From NCBI RefSeq assembly GCF_019279795.1, contig NC_056743.1, positions 927,084,328-927,148,327 on the forward strand: a stretch of DNA of 64,000 nt. The letters are read 5' to 3'. Below, piece by piece: positions 40,405 through 52,892 of the stretch. Position 1 is the first letter of the stretch, and each line of letters starts with the position of its first letter. The stretch comes from Protopterus annectens. Its lineage: Eukaryota > Chordata > Ceratodontiformes > Protopteridae. The notes beneath the pieces are model-generated. The model was not told the DNA's origin, ran no database searches, and saw only the letters and a program-made list of their open reading frames with translations. The translations under genes and the position numbers were made by a program.

Positions 40405-42100
40405 TCAGTTGAAGAGTGGACAGATGAGGATGGATGAGAGATCCCTTGTCTTGTGTGAGCAGATCCACCCTGTGAAGTGATGATTGCCCTTGGATAAATG
40501 CAGAAGAAGAGAGAACCAATGCTGTCTGGGCCAAAAGGCAGTCACCACCAAGACTTTGGGAGCATCTTGTTGTATTCTGAACAGGACTTTTGGAATGAGG
40601 GGAAGTGGAGGAATGGCATAAGAAACATTCCCATCCAAGAAAAAGAGAGGGCTTCCACCTTCCAGATCAGAGGACCTAGGACTCCGGCACAAAAAGAGGA
40701 AGTTGTTTGTTCAGAGGGGAGGCAAACATATTGACTTGAGGAGTATCCCACTAGTGGACAATGTCAGAAACATATCCCAGTGAAGCATCCACTCATGGGA
40801 TTTATGTTATGGACCTGCACAAAAAGTTTGCCACAATGTTCGGACCCGAGGGAATATAAACTGCCTGAAGAGTCAAATGGTTCTGGATAGCTAGTTCTCA
40901 CACTAGAAGAGCCAACTTACAAAGGATGCAAGATCTTTCCCTCCCCCCCATTGCTTGCTGACATATCACATCACTGTGGTATTGTCTGTAAACACACTGA
41001 GAGGCCCTGGGGAGAATAGAGGGTGAAAAGCTTGAAGAGCCAGCAGAAGGGCTCTCATCTCCTTGACACTGATGTGTTCTTTCCTTTGCTGAGGCAACCA
41101 AGGGTCCTGCACCTTTAGAGAGCTGAAGGATGCTCCCATCCCATGTCTGAAGTGTCTGTGAACAGCTCCTGAGAGGGAACAGGGGTTTAAAAATGGAGCC
41201 CTGGATTGAGAGTCAACTGCTGAATCCATCACTGAAATTCCAGCTTGAGGCATGGAAGTGGAAGAACTAAGAAGCCCAGGGAATGAGAATGCTGAAGCCA
41301 AACTGACTTTAGAAACTACTGAAGTTTTCTCATACAGAGTTTGGTAAACGGGAGCATAAGAAGGGTGGAGGCCATAAAACCTAGAGCTCTCAGAAACTCC
41401 CTTGCTGTGATTAAGGCCAGAGAAGAAGGGACTGAAAGAAAGAAATGAGAATCAAGGCCTTGGAAGGAGGCAAGGATGCCAGCATTGGAATAGTATGGAT
41501 CCTGCACCCCAGAAATACACGATCCCGTGAAGGAGTCAAAAAGGACTTTTGGAAATTTATAGTGTACCCCTGGCTTTGGAGAAGTGAAATTTCACAGTGA
41601 AGATGCTGCAGTAGAATCTCTGTAGAGGATGCCTGAAAAAGAAGATTATCTATGTAGGGAAAGACCTGTATCCCCCTTAGCCTACAAAAAGCAATCACAG
41701 GAGTGAGGCATTTGGTGAATACCCTTGGGGCACTAGAAAGGCCAAAGGGCAAAGCAGAGAACTGAAAATGCCAGGAAGCAAAAGAAAAATATAAAAAATT
41801 CCTGAAAAGGAAAGGAATAGGAATGTGAAGATAAGCATCCTTGAGGTCCAGAGACATTAGAAAGGCCTGAGGAAGAAGCAGAGGGAACAAAGTCTGAAGG
41901 GACAACATCCAAAAAGAAGGGACCTTCAAAAAGGTGTTCAAATGAGGGACATCTAGACTGGGTGTTCAAGCGCCCTCTTTCTTGGGAACCAAAAACATGC
42001 TGGAGTAAAACCCCTTCCCCCTTTAAGAAACTGGAACTTCCTGAATAGTTCCGAGTCACAAGATCCTGAAGCACCCCTGGAAATGAAGCAACGTGGGGGG
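40405..42100 (-). pseudogene. DIRS-G reverse transcriptase/RNase H
   Basis: RT at 41411-41941: SLDLKDAYLHIPI, LPFGLSSAPRVFTKCL and a catalytic box YIDN where YLDD is expected; upstream block to 42074. Connection with LRALGFMASTLLMLPF (41316-41507). RNase H at 40966-41301: LKVQDPW, VKEMRALLLAL, FTDNTTVM. Downstream segment at 40405-40750: YAIPPLPLIPKV, TAFWPRQHWFSLL. Asn in the catalytic box would abolish normal polymerisation; DIRS-A shows the same change. Confidence 0.82.
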
Positions 42101-43290
42101 GAGACTTCCAGACTATGTAATACCCTAGGTGGATAATGGAAAGAACCCAGGAATCCTGAGTAATCTTTAACCAAACTAAAAGAGATAGGGAAAGATGAAG
42201 AGAAAGAGGAAACTAGCTGAGAAGAACTGGATAGTGAGACAGCATTTGTCAGGAAAAGGAGACTTCTGTGCCACAGGAGTCTGGGTAGCTTTATCAGATG
42301 GAGCCCTATTACCCCCTTCCTTACCCTTGGGAAGAGGGCACGACTGCCTACGAACAAAGGCCGGCTTATTAGGATATTTTCTTTGAAACGTAGGCACAGG
42401 AAAAACAAACACGTGTTTAAGTTCCTGCAAAGCTTTGCCTTTATCCTGAAGACACTTAAATTAGCAGCAGCTGCACCAAACAAGTGTTTGATATCCAGAG
42501 AAGCATCCATCAACTTAGCCTTAATATCATCAGGCAAAGTTTGAAGCCAAAGCCAGGAATATCTCCTCATTACAGAACTAAAAGCAGCAGCTCTGGAGGA
42601 AGCATCTGCTGCATCATAAATGCACGTAATAGAATGGCGAGCCACCTAAAAAGTCTCCAACAAAGACAGAGCAGAAGTCTTCCCTTCAGAATCCGGAAAG
42701 TCATAAATAACCTGACAAGCCTGAAAAAGAAGATCCAAAATATATCTGGACATACAGGTCTGGTAACTAACAGCCCTAAAAGCCAAGCTAGCAGAGGTAT
42801 AAACCTTCTTACCTAGCCTTTCCATAGTCCTAATGTCTTTATCAGAAGGAAGAAGCTTAGCAGAAGGCAGTAATTGAGATGGATTGTCAGATGCCACAGA
42901 CATCATAGAGGGGTCAGCTGAAGGACATCTATAAAGAAATTTGCAATCCTCAGTCATCCTGTAAAGCCTATCAGGTTTTTTGGGGGACAAGGGACTGGGA
43001 CTCTGGGTCCTGAGATGCAGTAGAAAAGGCATCCAACAAGGCAGCCAAAACAAGAGGGACAGCAGAAGGTCTGGAAGAGTCCATTTGCAGAAGTTCGTAA
43101 TACTTCTTCTGCACTTCAGAAACCTGAGCACAATCTCATTTTAAAAAAAATCCATCATGCTGGGAATTGTGTCCCCAAAATAAATCTCCTTAAAAGGAGT
43201 GTCAGGACTAGAACTAGAAGACCCTTGTTTCTCAGCACCACAGTCTAAAGGGGAAGGAATCTTGGAAGAATAAGCAAGGGATTCCTAGTC
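41953..43290 (-). pseudogene. DIRS-G gag
   Basis: Two frames: 42646-43131 with KKPDRLYRMTEDCKFLYR and MERLGKKVYTSASLAFRAV, and 41953-42645 with MARHSITCIYDAADASSRAAA, SVMRRYSWLW, LPDDIKAKLMDASLDIKHLFG. Near 43150-43200 EIYFGDTIPSMMDFF gives the acidic-region block. These match DIRS-E and DIRS-C gag in order. The N terminus with the zinc motif is cut off by PLE-4 at 43290. Confidence 0.8.
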
Positions 43291-43319
43291 TTAAGGTTAA
43301 AAATCTGTCTTCTCAACAT

Positions 43320-44935
43320 TTTTACCTTCTCCCTAAAATTCGCAAGGACATGCAGCAGCCACCGGGTAGACAGACTGTGTCCGGTAAAGGCTCCCTAATC
43401 AAACCTTTGTCTGCCTATCTGACGGTCTATTTAAAGCCACTGCTACCAGGAGTGAGAGCTAGGATAAAAGACACTACTGAATTTATGAATATTATTTCAG
43501 ATGCCCAATTAGAATCTAACTGGTTACGATATACTTTAGATGTCACGTCTTTATATACTAGTATTCCTCATTGGGCTGGTTTCTGTGCTTTAGAATATTG
43601 GCTAAATAGAATGTCCTTGCATAGCCTGGCCTTCAATACATTTTTGTTATGCTTAACGGAGCATGTTATCTAAAAATGTTTTTTTTTCTTCAATACCAAA
43701 TGTTTTTTGCAATTGAGGGGTATAGCAATGTGTGCATCGGTTGCACCAATCTATGCTAACCTCTTTATGGTGTATTTGGAGCAAATAATAATATGACAGA
43801 CATCACAACATTTTTCTTGGTGAAATTGATATCTGGCGTAGATTTTTGGATGACTGCTGGATGGTGTGGAAGTCAGATGTATATTTACAGGAATTTGTTC
43901 AATATTTGAATGAAAATAAGTGGGGCATCAGGTTTACATTAAATTATAATGCTACATCTATTTCTTTTTTAGATGTTAAAATGTCTAAACAATCTAATGG
44001 AACTTTGTCTAGTACATTATATAGAAAACCCCACCATTCCAACACTCTATTCCACGCATCCAGTTGTCATCCAAAACATATTACAGCAAATATACCTAAA
44101 TCACAGTTTATGAGAATACATAGAATATGTTCCAATGCTGAAGAATATATAACTCACAGTAATATGCTGTCCGGTTCGATTCTCAGCTAGAGCGTCTTGT
44201 GTGTGGAGACATGCGTGAATGGGCGTACCTTCGTTGAAGGTTGTACGTCAGGGCTGGTAACTCGGCACGTAAAAATCAACTACCAATCATTAGCGGACCA
44301 GAGTTCCGCTGTGGCGAACCCTAACCGGGAAAAGCCAAAAGACACAACAACAACAATTGAAGAATATATACATTTTAATAATGACCTTACAGGTCGTTTT
44401 GTTGAACGAGGCTATTTATTGGCACAGGTTAGGCAGACTAGTAAGGAAGTACAATCATATTCAAGAAGAGAGCTTTTGAGGTACAAAAATTGTGGCCCTT
44501 GCTCTAGCAACAAAATCAGATTCACTACCACCTATGGTAGGAACACTGATAGATTTTTAGATATGATACAACAACATTGGGACATGTTATTAACAGATGA
44601 CAGGTTGTGTGAGTTGTTAGGTCAGAGAGGCTCATTTTCTTTTCGTAAAGGGTAAACTTTAAGTAGTTATTTTAGTCACTACAACATTTTTTACCTTCCA
44701 TAAATTCTGTACAAACTACTATAGATGGCACACCAGTGGTGGGTTGTTACCCCTGTGGCCATTGTTCTTCTTGTAAATGTATATGTTCAACTAAAGAATT
44801 TTCAAGTAAGAATACATCTAGGGTTTTTTCTGTCAGAATGTTTGGCAATTGTTATAGTGACTGGGCTATATATCTGGCTATTTGCTCTAACACAGCCTTT
44901 TATGTAGGTCAATCTTCCAGACCATTAAAATTGTG
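43320..44935 (+). pseudogene. PLE-4 reverse transcriptase and GIY-YIG (decayed)
   Basis: FYLLPKIRKDMQQPPGRQ and LDVTSLYTSIPH (43350-43673), a shifted palm MCASVAPIYANLFM (about 43725-43780), FLDDCWMVWKSD (catalytic FLDD, 43838-43875), SFLDVKMSK, RKPHHSNTLFHASSCHP, then after the SINE EEYIHFNNDLTGRFVERGYLL and RGSFSFRKG. The nuclease region (44736-44936) reads CGHCSSCKC and AIYLAICSNTAFYVGQSSR, a GIY-YIG core. Stops and shifts throughout. Confidence 0.8.
44152..44357 (+). mobile_element. tRNA-derived SINE copy 3
   Basis: Flanked by a perfect 13-bp duplication TGAAGAATATATA (44139-44151, 44358-44370). It starts ACTCACAGTAATATGCTG, so the tRNA A-box part is missing (5' truncated), then B-box GGTTCGATTC, the common body and an (ACA)n tail. 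The PLE-4 frame resumes after the second duplication (EEYI on both sides). Confidence 0.95.
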
Positions 44936-45220
44936 AATTTCAGAATACCTAAGTAGCATTAGAAATATGCCTTATATAAACATATCATTTTACACAAGAC
45001 AGCGATGTTTAAATTTATTATTATTGATAGGGTGCTGGGACACAGATCAATGAAAAGTGGCTGGCATAATGTTTTGAACAAAAAAGAAAAGTCTTGGATA
45101 GTAAAACTGGGGGGATTGTTTCCACCTGGTCTTAGTGAACATTTGTAATCATTGTTTAATGGGATATATTTATTCTATTATGTTAATGATATATAAGATG
45201 GTGAACGGATTGTTGTGTTT

Positions 45221-45262
45221 TACAATGAAAAAGGCCTGTGGGCCGAAACCAGTCTGTTTTTG
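45221..45262 (+). ncRNA. Decayed hammerhead-like motif, PLE-4
   Basis: GGCC (45233-45236) pairs with GGCC (45241-45244) across TGTG; GAAA follows (45245-45248), then AC/GT stem III and a GTC cleavage triplet (45252-45254). The first core box reads ACAATGA; a three-base loss from ACA plus CTGATGA would explain it. ACA and TGT could form stem I. Confidence 0.55.
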
Positions 45263-45310
45263 TACATTAAAACGAGATATTTGCTCCAGTTGAGTGCTGG
45301 CTGTTTTGTT

Positions 45311-45924
45311 TTTTTCCTGACAGATGCCTGGAATAGCAACCAGACAGTCAGCAATCAATGCCATCTGTTCCTTCTCTCATCAGGAGCAAAACATAAGCAT
45401 AAATTTCAAGCTGGCATCTATCGAGTAGTTATCAGGCTTTCTGGTGATCAGCAGTCTCTAGGAAACAATGTCCCTATGCTCCTTCTCTCACCAGAAGCAA
45501 AATAGAAGCACTAATTCCAATACGACAACTGAGAAACAATGTGTTCTCTCCAATAATTGGTAGTCTTGGAATAAATGTTACAGATTTTAAAGGGAAGATG
45601 GGAAGAAATGGGTTCAAATCCTATAAGCTGTAGTGTTTCTAAGCAGTTACATATGAAAGAGGGGGTAACTCAAGTTTTAGCAATCTACGGGAAGAGCCAC
45701 TAATTTTAAGAGAGCCACTCAGTATTCTGGTTCAATGGAGCGCAATGGGATGGCCACTAAATTTAATTAACTGAAGGGGCGTGATTTCACAACATGATAA
45801 GTTTATGCTTACTGACAGTAGGCAATGAAAAATGAGAGTGAAGGAAATATGAGGTCAAATTAACATAAGGGGCAAGCAACTAAAGAAACAGTTGAGGGTG
45901 GGAGATAAGATTAAAATTTTAATT
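45311..45924. other. No gene recognised
   Basis: About 600 bp beyond PLE-4. A CTTCTCTCAYCAGRAGCAAAA segment occurs twice (near 45370 and 45481). Nothing else identified. Confidence 0.5.
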
Positions 45925-46352
45925 TCTGTGTGACTCACAAAAGACAGCTCTGGTCTCTTTCCTACTTTAAATATACAGTTGAAAGCAGAATTAGATTAAA
46001 ACACAGTGTAAAGAAAACACACCACAGTACACAAAATAGAAGAGACAATGAAGAAATACGATTGACAAGAAAGCAAAAACAAACTAACCTTTCACTCACA
46101 ACAATCTATGGAACTGTCTGAATGAGCTTTTCCAGTAAAGCCTTGAAAATGTTTTATTTTAACCCTTAAATACAATGTTTAGTTCCTAGCTTCACCCTCA
46201 GTTCACAAGTAATTAACCTTAATTGACCAGTTATAATTTTTGTGTGGCTCACAAGACACAGTTCTGGTCACACTCCACTTTAAGTATGCAACTGAAAGCA
46301 TACACAATTAAAACACAGTACAAAAACTACAGCACAACATACAAAATAGAAA
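45925..46352. repeat. Imperfect direct repeat of about 110 bp
   Basis: 45930-46035 and 46242-46352 share GTGTGRCTCACAAR, CTTTAARTATRCARYTGAAAGCA, AAAACACAGT and ACAAAATAGAA in the same order and spacing, 312 bp apart. Class unknown. Confidence 0.65.
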
Positions 46353-46354
46353 AG

Positions 46355-48360
46355 GCCTTACTTTTCAGCTTCTTTGTCATTCTTCTGTCACACACCACAC
46401 CTGACACTGTGCCAGTTGACTGCATCCCCTCTGATTCTAGCTTTGGACCTCATTCAGACTTTCCTTCTTCTCAACCAACTTTCTCAGATACTTGAAGCTG
46501 TTAACCTGTTTCACTATTTCCTTTCTATCTCAGTTATCAAGCTTGTTCGGATTTCTACCATTTGTTGCCATTACAAATGTCTTATCTGTACTCAGTTTCA
46601 ACCCATGTCCCTTCAGTTTTGCATTTCATTCCTCCATCATTTCCTGAAGTGCTTGTTCACAGTAAGCCTGTAATGCCACATTGTACGCATACAGCAGCAT
46701 TATTGATCTCTCCCCTCTATGATCTGTTTGTTAATGTAGTCCATAACCACTATGAACAGCAACGCGCTCAGAGCTGAACCCTGATGTACACACACTCCCA
46801 CTGGGAATCCCTCTGCGATTCTGATCACTCTTTATACTTTTATTAGGCCATTGTACATAGCATGCACTAATTTTACCAATATTTCTGAGAGTTTGAACCA
46901 TCACAGTACTGCCCAAATCAGGTTTCTTGGTACCTTGTCAAATGGTTTCTCCAAGTCTAGGAATGCCCAGCTGGACTCTCTATTAGTCTCTAGTTTCTTC
47001 TCAACTACCGCTCACACTACAAACGTACGGTCGGTTGTGTTGCATCCTGATTTGAATCCAAACTGCTCACCTCCCAACTTACTCTCCACTACTCTGCGCA
47101 TTCATTTATTAATTACACTCTCCATAAATTTCATGCAGTGTGACAGGAGTTTGACACATCAATACTACCCACAGTTATTAATATCCCCTTTGTTCCTGTA
47201 GACTGGCACTAGAACGCTTACTCTCCAGTCAACTGGTTTATAAATTTCTCATCACACGGCTATGAGTACCGTATAACGATTTTTCCCCTAACTCACCCAA
47301 CATCTTTATAATATTTGCCATGACATCATCTAAGCCTGCTGCTTTCCTTGACTTTATCTTCCTGTTCTTATTTCTTTTAAGGTGGGTCCCTCTTCTTCTT
47401 TTATTGTAAACTTATTCTAGGGCAGTACAGCTTGTGTAGGGTTTTCTTCATTCGGAGTTGTCTGGAAGCACTCCTTCCACCTGCCTCTTCTTTATCTTTC
47501 TGTCCTTGCCTTGCAACCTGATAGAGTTGTTTTGTGTCATCTGCGGAGTTCCTTTCTGAAAGCTGGTAGAGTGCCTCTAATGGTTTTTTCTTTGCTATTA
47601 CCACTGCTCTCTTTAAACTCTTTGTTAGCCAACCAGTATTCCTTCTTAGCCTGGTCAGTCTTTTCTATCGCCAACTTTTTCCTTCATTCCTTCTTTCAAT
47701 GATTTCCTTTACTTCTGTATTCCACACCAGCTTTCCTTGTGTAACTTTTCCTGTATCTGGCTCAGCTGCATAGCTGCTCTACAATCATCACACTTGCTGT
47801 GCTGAGGTGCTGCCATTCTACTTGCTGAACCATCAAGTCATTTGCCAGACAGAAGTCTAGAATGGCCTCTCCTTTATTCATGTTGCCCCACCCATGTGGA
47901 ACAGGGCAGTCGTTATAGTCTGTTCTATCATTCTCTGATATGTGCATTTCCAACCTTTGCTGTCCTGCTTTATCTAAAAGGTCCTGCAACTGCTGCCAGA
48001 ATGCACTCTTTTCCTCACTATGACAACCCTGCTGTGGAGCATTTGCTGAGATTATGAATAGTGCCACTTTCTTACATTGAACTCAGATTGCCACAAATCT
48101 GTCATTTTTTTCTGATGGTATCCCTTATTGTTTTCTGAAGCCTTTCCCTCACCTTTGAGGTGCTGCCATTTCCACACCATTTTTAGTCTGTCCTTGCCCT
48201 GAGTAGTCGACTCTGGATCATAAGCCAAGTGGCTTTGCTGTACTGCCCTTACATTTTATCTCCTGTATACAGAGGATGCCCAGTTTCTTCCCTTACCATC
48301 ATTGTCATCCACTTCCAAGCTGCACACTGTCAGTGAACCTATACTGAGTGTAGCAATCCT
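46355..48360 (-). pseudogene. RTE-like LINE ORF2 (endonuclease and RT, decayed)
   Basis: From 48360 downwards: KIRIATLSIGSLT (endonuclease N terminus), IISANAPQQGCHSEEKSAFWQQL (47990-48060), DYNDCPVPHGWGN, then RT: KAAGLDDVMANI, WRVSVLVPVYRNKGDIN (about 47190-47230), GIPRLREPFDKVPRN (about 46930-46980) and GVYIRVQL (about 46790; GVHQGSAL in active RTE). The order and wording are those of RTE-clade LINEs. The 3' part also occurs at 27.7-28.25 kb. Dozens of lesions; inactive. Confidence 0.75.
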
Positions 48361-49040
48361 TATTTTTTGTCTGGCTGGTTATTTTTTAAATCCAGTTTTT
48401 GCTCAACAGAGATATGTAGGTAACTCAAGCTGGGAAAATGGACCATCTAGCTAGTAGCGTATTGACCCCAGGGATGCTGGTCTTTAGGGCAGGCACACAC
48501 TGGCAAATAGGGGCACACAGACCCCTCCACTACAAGCATGGTTCGGTGGTGTAGGTCAGAGTAAGTCAGGTACTCAACACACTTATCACCAGCAAATACC
48601 CATTCCCATTTTTGGTGACATTAGTCAACAAGACCAAGTTACCTAGACCCAATTTTTATACCACTGAGTGACAAGCCCCGACAGTGTAAGCAGTCTGTAA
48701 TCTATTTTCTCCAGTCTATCAACACCGCAGCTGATTCACAAATCAGTAGGTCTACACAACTCTTTCTGCAGCAGGCACCATCTAGAGTCTGTGCTGCTGC
48801 TCACAACTCCATTTTTGGGTAAGCAAGTTTTTGGGAGGTGGAAGAAACCCCTAGAGACACAGGGAGAATATGCAAAGTCAGCAGAGGCATTGGCCAGAGG
48901 TCATGATCAAATCTTGTAAGTTGCGCACGGGAGCAATTAGCTACTATACAGAATTCTCCACTTGTGCATATGTCTTTTCAGCAATTCTTTCTTTTCAGTC
49001 TTGGAATTAATTTTTTACTCCCTGCTTTGCACTTTCAGAA
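48361..49040. other. Unassigned, perhaps RTE 5' UTR
   Basis: No coding frame. A GACACAGGGAGAATATGCAAA stretch near 48858 resembles sequences found in many vertebrate repeats. It ends at the PLE-3 target duplication (49041-49056). Confidence 0.4.
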
Positions 49041-49203
49041 GGCAATAGCAATTTTGAAAAATAGCCGAGCTGGATCCTGCGCCCACTGTCGTCACGTTTA
49101 GAAAAGCAGCCAAACCACAAAGCTATTCAGCACAACCAGGCGTAGTTTATTACAAGTGGTGAAATAACAGCATAGAAGCTTAAAAGCACAACCAAAACAC
49201 AAC

Positions 49204-49248
49204 CAACTTAGCGCTTTCTCCCTACATCTAAGGGCATCATCAGAGTTG
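49204..49248 (-). ncRNA. Hammerhead ribozyme motif, PLE-3 left arm
   Basis: Exact inverted counterpart of 52893-52937, with every core position present. See that entry for the structure. Confidence 0.75.
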
Positions 49249-49629
49249 TGTAGAAAAAACACAGTAGTAGTTTAAATGACACCACATAAAACACACCCTC
49301 CTAAATGAACCAATCAATACCCTGCATTTCAAGCATTTAAAATTCCAATATGCTTTGTTGCATAAAAAACTCGTAATTTAGGGTAAATACTTTTAAAATC
49401 TGTATACAAAAACTCTAAAAATGTATTTTGTTGCATAATCAAAGCATCAAAAATCTTCTTCTAACCTAAGTGGAAAAAACAAATAAATTCCACTCAAATT
49501 ATGTTAAAAAATACATAAATTATAAACATCTAACTAAACATCTAACTAAACAGCCTATATTGTGACAACCAACATACAACAATAGTACATATTCATATGA
49601 CACAGGGCAAAAATTCTATAAATTCATGT

Positions 49630-50828
49630 TCATATTAACAATGCCCTGTATTTTAACAAACTAGACAATGATACATGTTCATTAATACCTGGTGGTCTAG
49701 AGGCATTAAGCCTAAGCTGCCAGATACACTCCTTAACATCAAGCAAAATGTTCTCATCACCCCCGTTGTCTCTGTATGGAATCCTGTCAATAATAAAAAA
49801 CAAAAATCTCTTGAAATCCTTACATCTTGTACTGTGTGTGTATAATGCATTTGTAGTTTTCTTGTTTTTGATATCCCTAACATGCTCTAAAATTCTCAAT
49901 CTCAATTTTCTGATGGTTTTACCTACATAGAAAGTAGTACAGGACAAACAGGTGGCCAAATAAACCACAATCTTGGTGTTACAATTAACATGACCCGGAC
50001 TAGCTATCGTTTTATTATAGTTATGTACTGTTAAGTAAGGTCCATTGCTGATGTACTTACAAGTACTACAAAACCCACATTTATTCATCATACAATGTTT
50101 GTATGAATGTTGAGAATTAACACTTTCCATAAGTTGTTTTAAATTCCTACCCCTACTAAATGTAAAGGAAGGTAAGACTCCTAGTGTGTTGGTAATATCC
50201 GTTGGTAGAGACCCTGTCCATATATCTTAAACAATGTGCATAATATTATAGCTGTCCTCATTAAATGGCAGAATCATAGAGTGACCAGGCCTATTAGATG
50301 CCTCACTCTTGTTCTCAATAGTTAACCCTGCTGTCAATATTGGTTTATAAATAGTGTGTCTCTTGACAGCAATCTCATCCTTAGTTCTACATAAAATATC
50401 ATAAGGGTACCCTCTTTCCTGGAACATGTCAATCAGTTTATTTGTTTCACTCTCATACAAACTGTTGTCACTAATTAACCTAGATAATCTCACCATCTGT
50501 CCTTTAATGATGTTCTTTTTTTGAAAGTAGGGATGACAACTGTCAAAATGAAGAAAGGAATTTGAGTATGTTTTTTTACGAAAGATGCTGGAAATAAGGT
50601 TATTCTTTTTCCTTGTCCTTTAATAACATAATATCAAGAAATTCACATTTTTCGTGCTGTACATTGTACGTAAATTTAAGAAATGACGTGCTTTTGTTGA
50701 GAGTTTCCACAAAGTAAGCAATATCATTTTCTTTACCCTTCCAAAAAATTAAAATGTCATCCAGAAAGCGTACATATAACACTATATCTTTGTAAAATCT
50801 GGATGAGATCACATGTTCCTTTTCCCAA
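49630..50828 (-). CDS. PLE-3 left copy: RT C-terminal part and GIY-YIG
   Basis: Three frames in order: 50600-50828 (WEKEHVISSRFYKDI, FLDDILIFWKGKE, LKFTYNVQHEKCEFLDI), 50227-50496 (MVRLSRLISDN, MFQERGYPYDILCRTKDEI), 49630-50130 (zinc-like CGFCSTCKY, GIY-YIG VVYLATCLSCTTFYVGKTIR, LRLRILEHVRDIK). Two shifts separate them. It starts exactly at the inversion junction, so the front of the RT is missing. Residue differences from the right copy are few (for example SNGPYL against NNGPYV). Confidence 0.9.
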
Positions 50829-51985
50829 AGTACAAAGTTGGACAGCCTTGTTTGGCAAAATACATTTTCAAATTTGGTATACCGAAAATACATAAATCTG
50901 TGACAAACCCCCCCTTTCGTCCAATAGTTTCAGCTAAAAGATCTAAGACAGAAACACTGGCAGCATTTATTGACTTTCATTGCAAAAATATCTATGAAAG
51001 AGATCCTCAAGTGTTAAAGGATTCTTGGCACTGTTTGGACATTATTAGGAACTCCATGTGGGATGACAATTATATTTTTTTAACTATTGATGTTGTTAAT
51101 TTATTTACTGTCATCCCCAATGATATAGGGTTGCAAATGTTCAGGAACAGTTTGTCCAAATTTTCTACACACCATATAGTGAAACAAAATCTATTAGTAG
51201 ACCTTCTTGAAATGGTCTTGAATAACAACTTTGTTAGTTTTGAAGGGGATTACTTCAAACAAAACACGGGTGTGGCAAAGGGAGCGAAATGTGCCCCATT
51301 ATATGCCAACCTTGTTTTAATAGATTGGGAAAAGGAACATGTGATCTCATCCAGATTTTACAAAGATATAGCGTTATATGTACACTTTCTGGATGACATT
51401 TTAATTTTTTGGAAGGGTAAAGAAAATGATATTGCTTACTTTGTGGAAACTCTCAACAAAAGCACGTCATTTCTTAAATTTACATACAATGTACAGCAAG
51501 AAAAATGTGAATTTCTTGATATTATGTTATTAAAGGACAAGGAAAAGAATAACCTTATTTCCAGCATCTTTCGTAAAAAAACATACTCAAATTCCTTTCT
51601 TCATTTTGACAGTTGTCATCCCTACTTTCAAAAAAAGAACATCATTAAAGGACAGATGGTGAGATTATCTAGGTTAATTAGTGACAACAGTTTGTATGAG
51701 AGTGAAACAAATAAACTGATTGACATGTTCCAGGAAAGAGGGTACCCTTATGATATTTTATGTAGAACTAAGGATGAGATTGCTGTCAAGAGACACACTA
51801 TTTATAAACCAATATTGACAGCAGGGTTAACTATTGAGAACAAGAGTGAGGCATCTAATAGGCCTGGTCACTCTATGATTCTGCCATTTAATGAGGACAG
51901 CTATAATATTATGCACATTGTTCAAGATATATATACCAACGGATATTACCAACACACTAGGAGTCTTACCTTCCTTTACATTTAG
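50829..51985 (+). CDS. PLE-3 right copy: reverse transcriptase
   Basis: Open frame (its first five or six codons in the longest reading come from the left arm). Blocks: FGIPKIHKSVTNPPFRPIV, LTIDVVNLFTVIPND, GVAKGAKCAPLYANLVLIDW, YVHFLDDILIFWKG with FLDD about 120 residues after the first catalytic Asp, CEFLDIMLL, RKKTYSNSFLHFDSCHP. It resembles full Penelope RT except for a missing N terminus (5' truncation). GVAKG replaces the usual GVAMG. A frameshift near 51965 leads to the nuclease frame. Confidence 0.92.
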
Positions 51986-52511
51986 TATGGGTAGGAATTT
52001 AAAACAACTTATGGAAAGTGTTAATTCTCAACATTCATACAAACATTGTATGATGAATAAATGTGGGTTTTGTAGTACTTGTAAGTACATCAACAATGGA
52101 CCTTATGTAACAGTACATAACTATAATAAAACGATAGCTAGTCCGGGTCATGTTAATTGTAACACCAAGATGGTGGTTTATTTGGCCACCTGTTTGTCCT
52201 GTACTACTTTCTATGTAGGTAAAACCATCAGAAAATTGAGATTGAGAATTTTAGAGCATGTTAGGGATATCAAAAACAAGAAAACTACAAATGCATTATA
52301 TACACACAGTACAAGATGTAAGGATTTCAAGAGATTTTTGTTTTTTATTATTGACAGGATTCCATACAGAGACAACGGGGGTGATGAGAACATTTTGCTT
52401 GAGGTTAAGGAGTGTATCTGGCAGCTTAGGCTTAATGCCTCTAGACCACCAGGTATTAATGAACATGTATCATTGTCTAGTTTGTTAAAATACAGGGCAT
52501 TGTTAATATGA
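51965..52511 (+). CDS. PLE-3 right copy: linker and GIY-YIG endonuclease
   Basis: The frame is open from 51891, but homology starts near 51965 after the RT frameshift: TLGVLPSFTFSMGRNLKQLM, CMMNKCGFCSTCKYINNG (zinc-like), CNTKMVVYLATCLSCTTFYVG as the GIY-YIG core, KTIRKLRLRILEHVRDIK helix, and WQLRLNASRPPGINEHVSL near the end. The Tyr, Gly, Arg and Glu expected in GIY-YIG are visible. Ends at a TGA at 52509-52511. Same C terminus as the left copy. Confidence 0.92.
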
Positions 52512-52892
52512 ACATGAATTTATAGAATTTTTGCCCTGTGTCATATGAATATGTACTATTGTTGTATGTTGGTTGTCACAATATAGGCTGTTTAGTTAGA
52601 TGTTTAGTTAGATGTTTATAACTTATGTATTTTTAACACAATTTAAGTGGAATTTATTTGTTTTTTCCACTTAGGTTAGAAGAAGATCTTTGATGCTTTT
52701 GATTATGCAACAAAATACATTTTTAGAGTTTTTGTATACAGATTTTAAAAGTATTTACCCTAAATTACGAGTTTTTTATGCAACAAAGCATATTGGAATT
52801 TTAAATGCTTGAAATGCAGGGTATTGATTGGTTCATTTAGGAGGGTGTGTTTTATGTGGTGTTATTTAAACTACTACTGTATTTTTTCTACA

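Larger units (their letters stand above)
38956..43290 (-). mobile_element. DIRS-G, decayed DIRS retrotransposon
   Basis: Left terminus AGTACAGTTGTG at 38956, internal complementary region at 39255-39365, then recombinase, RT/RNase H and gag in minus-strand order up to 43290, where PLE-4 begins. Its terminal bases match those of DIRS-E (AGTACAG; junction continuing ATGTCC). The right terminus, expected to read GGAAGGACAT, was not found beyond PLE-4. Many stops and shifts. Confidence 0.82.
43291..45310 (+). mobile_element. Penelope-like element PLE-4, 5' truncated
   Basis: Starts within the RT and runs to a 3' region with a hammerhead-like motif (45221-45262). It interrupts DIRS-G gag and carries a SINE with a clear target duplication (44152-44357). 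No target duplication for PLE-4 itself was recognised, so both ends are approximate. Confidence 0.8.

Noticed and set aside
47762..48067. A stand-alone host endonuclease
   Set aside because: The residues and their order match the endonuclease of an RTE LINE whose RT follows on the same strand.
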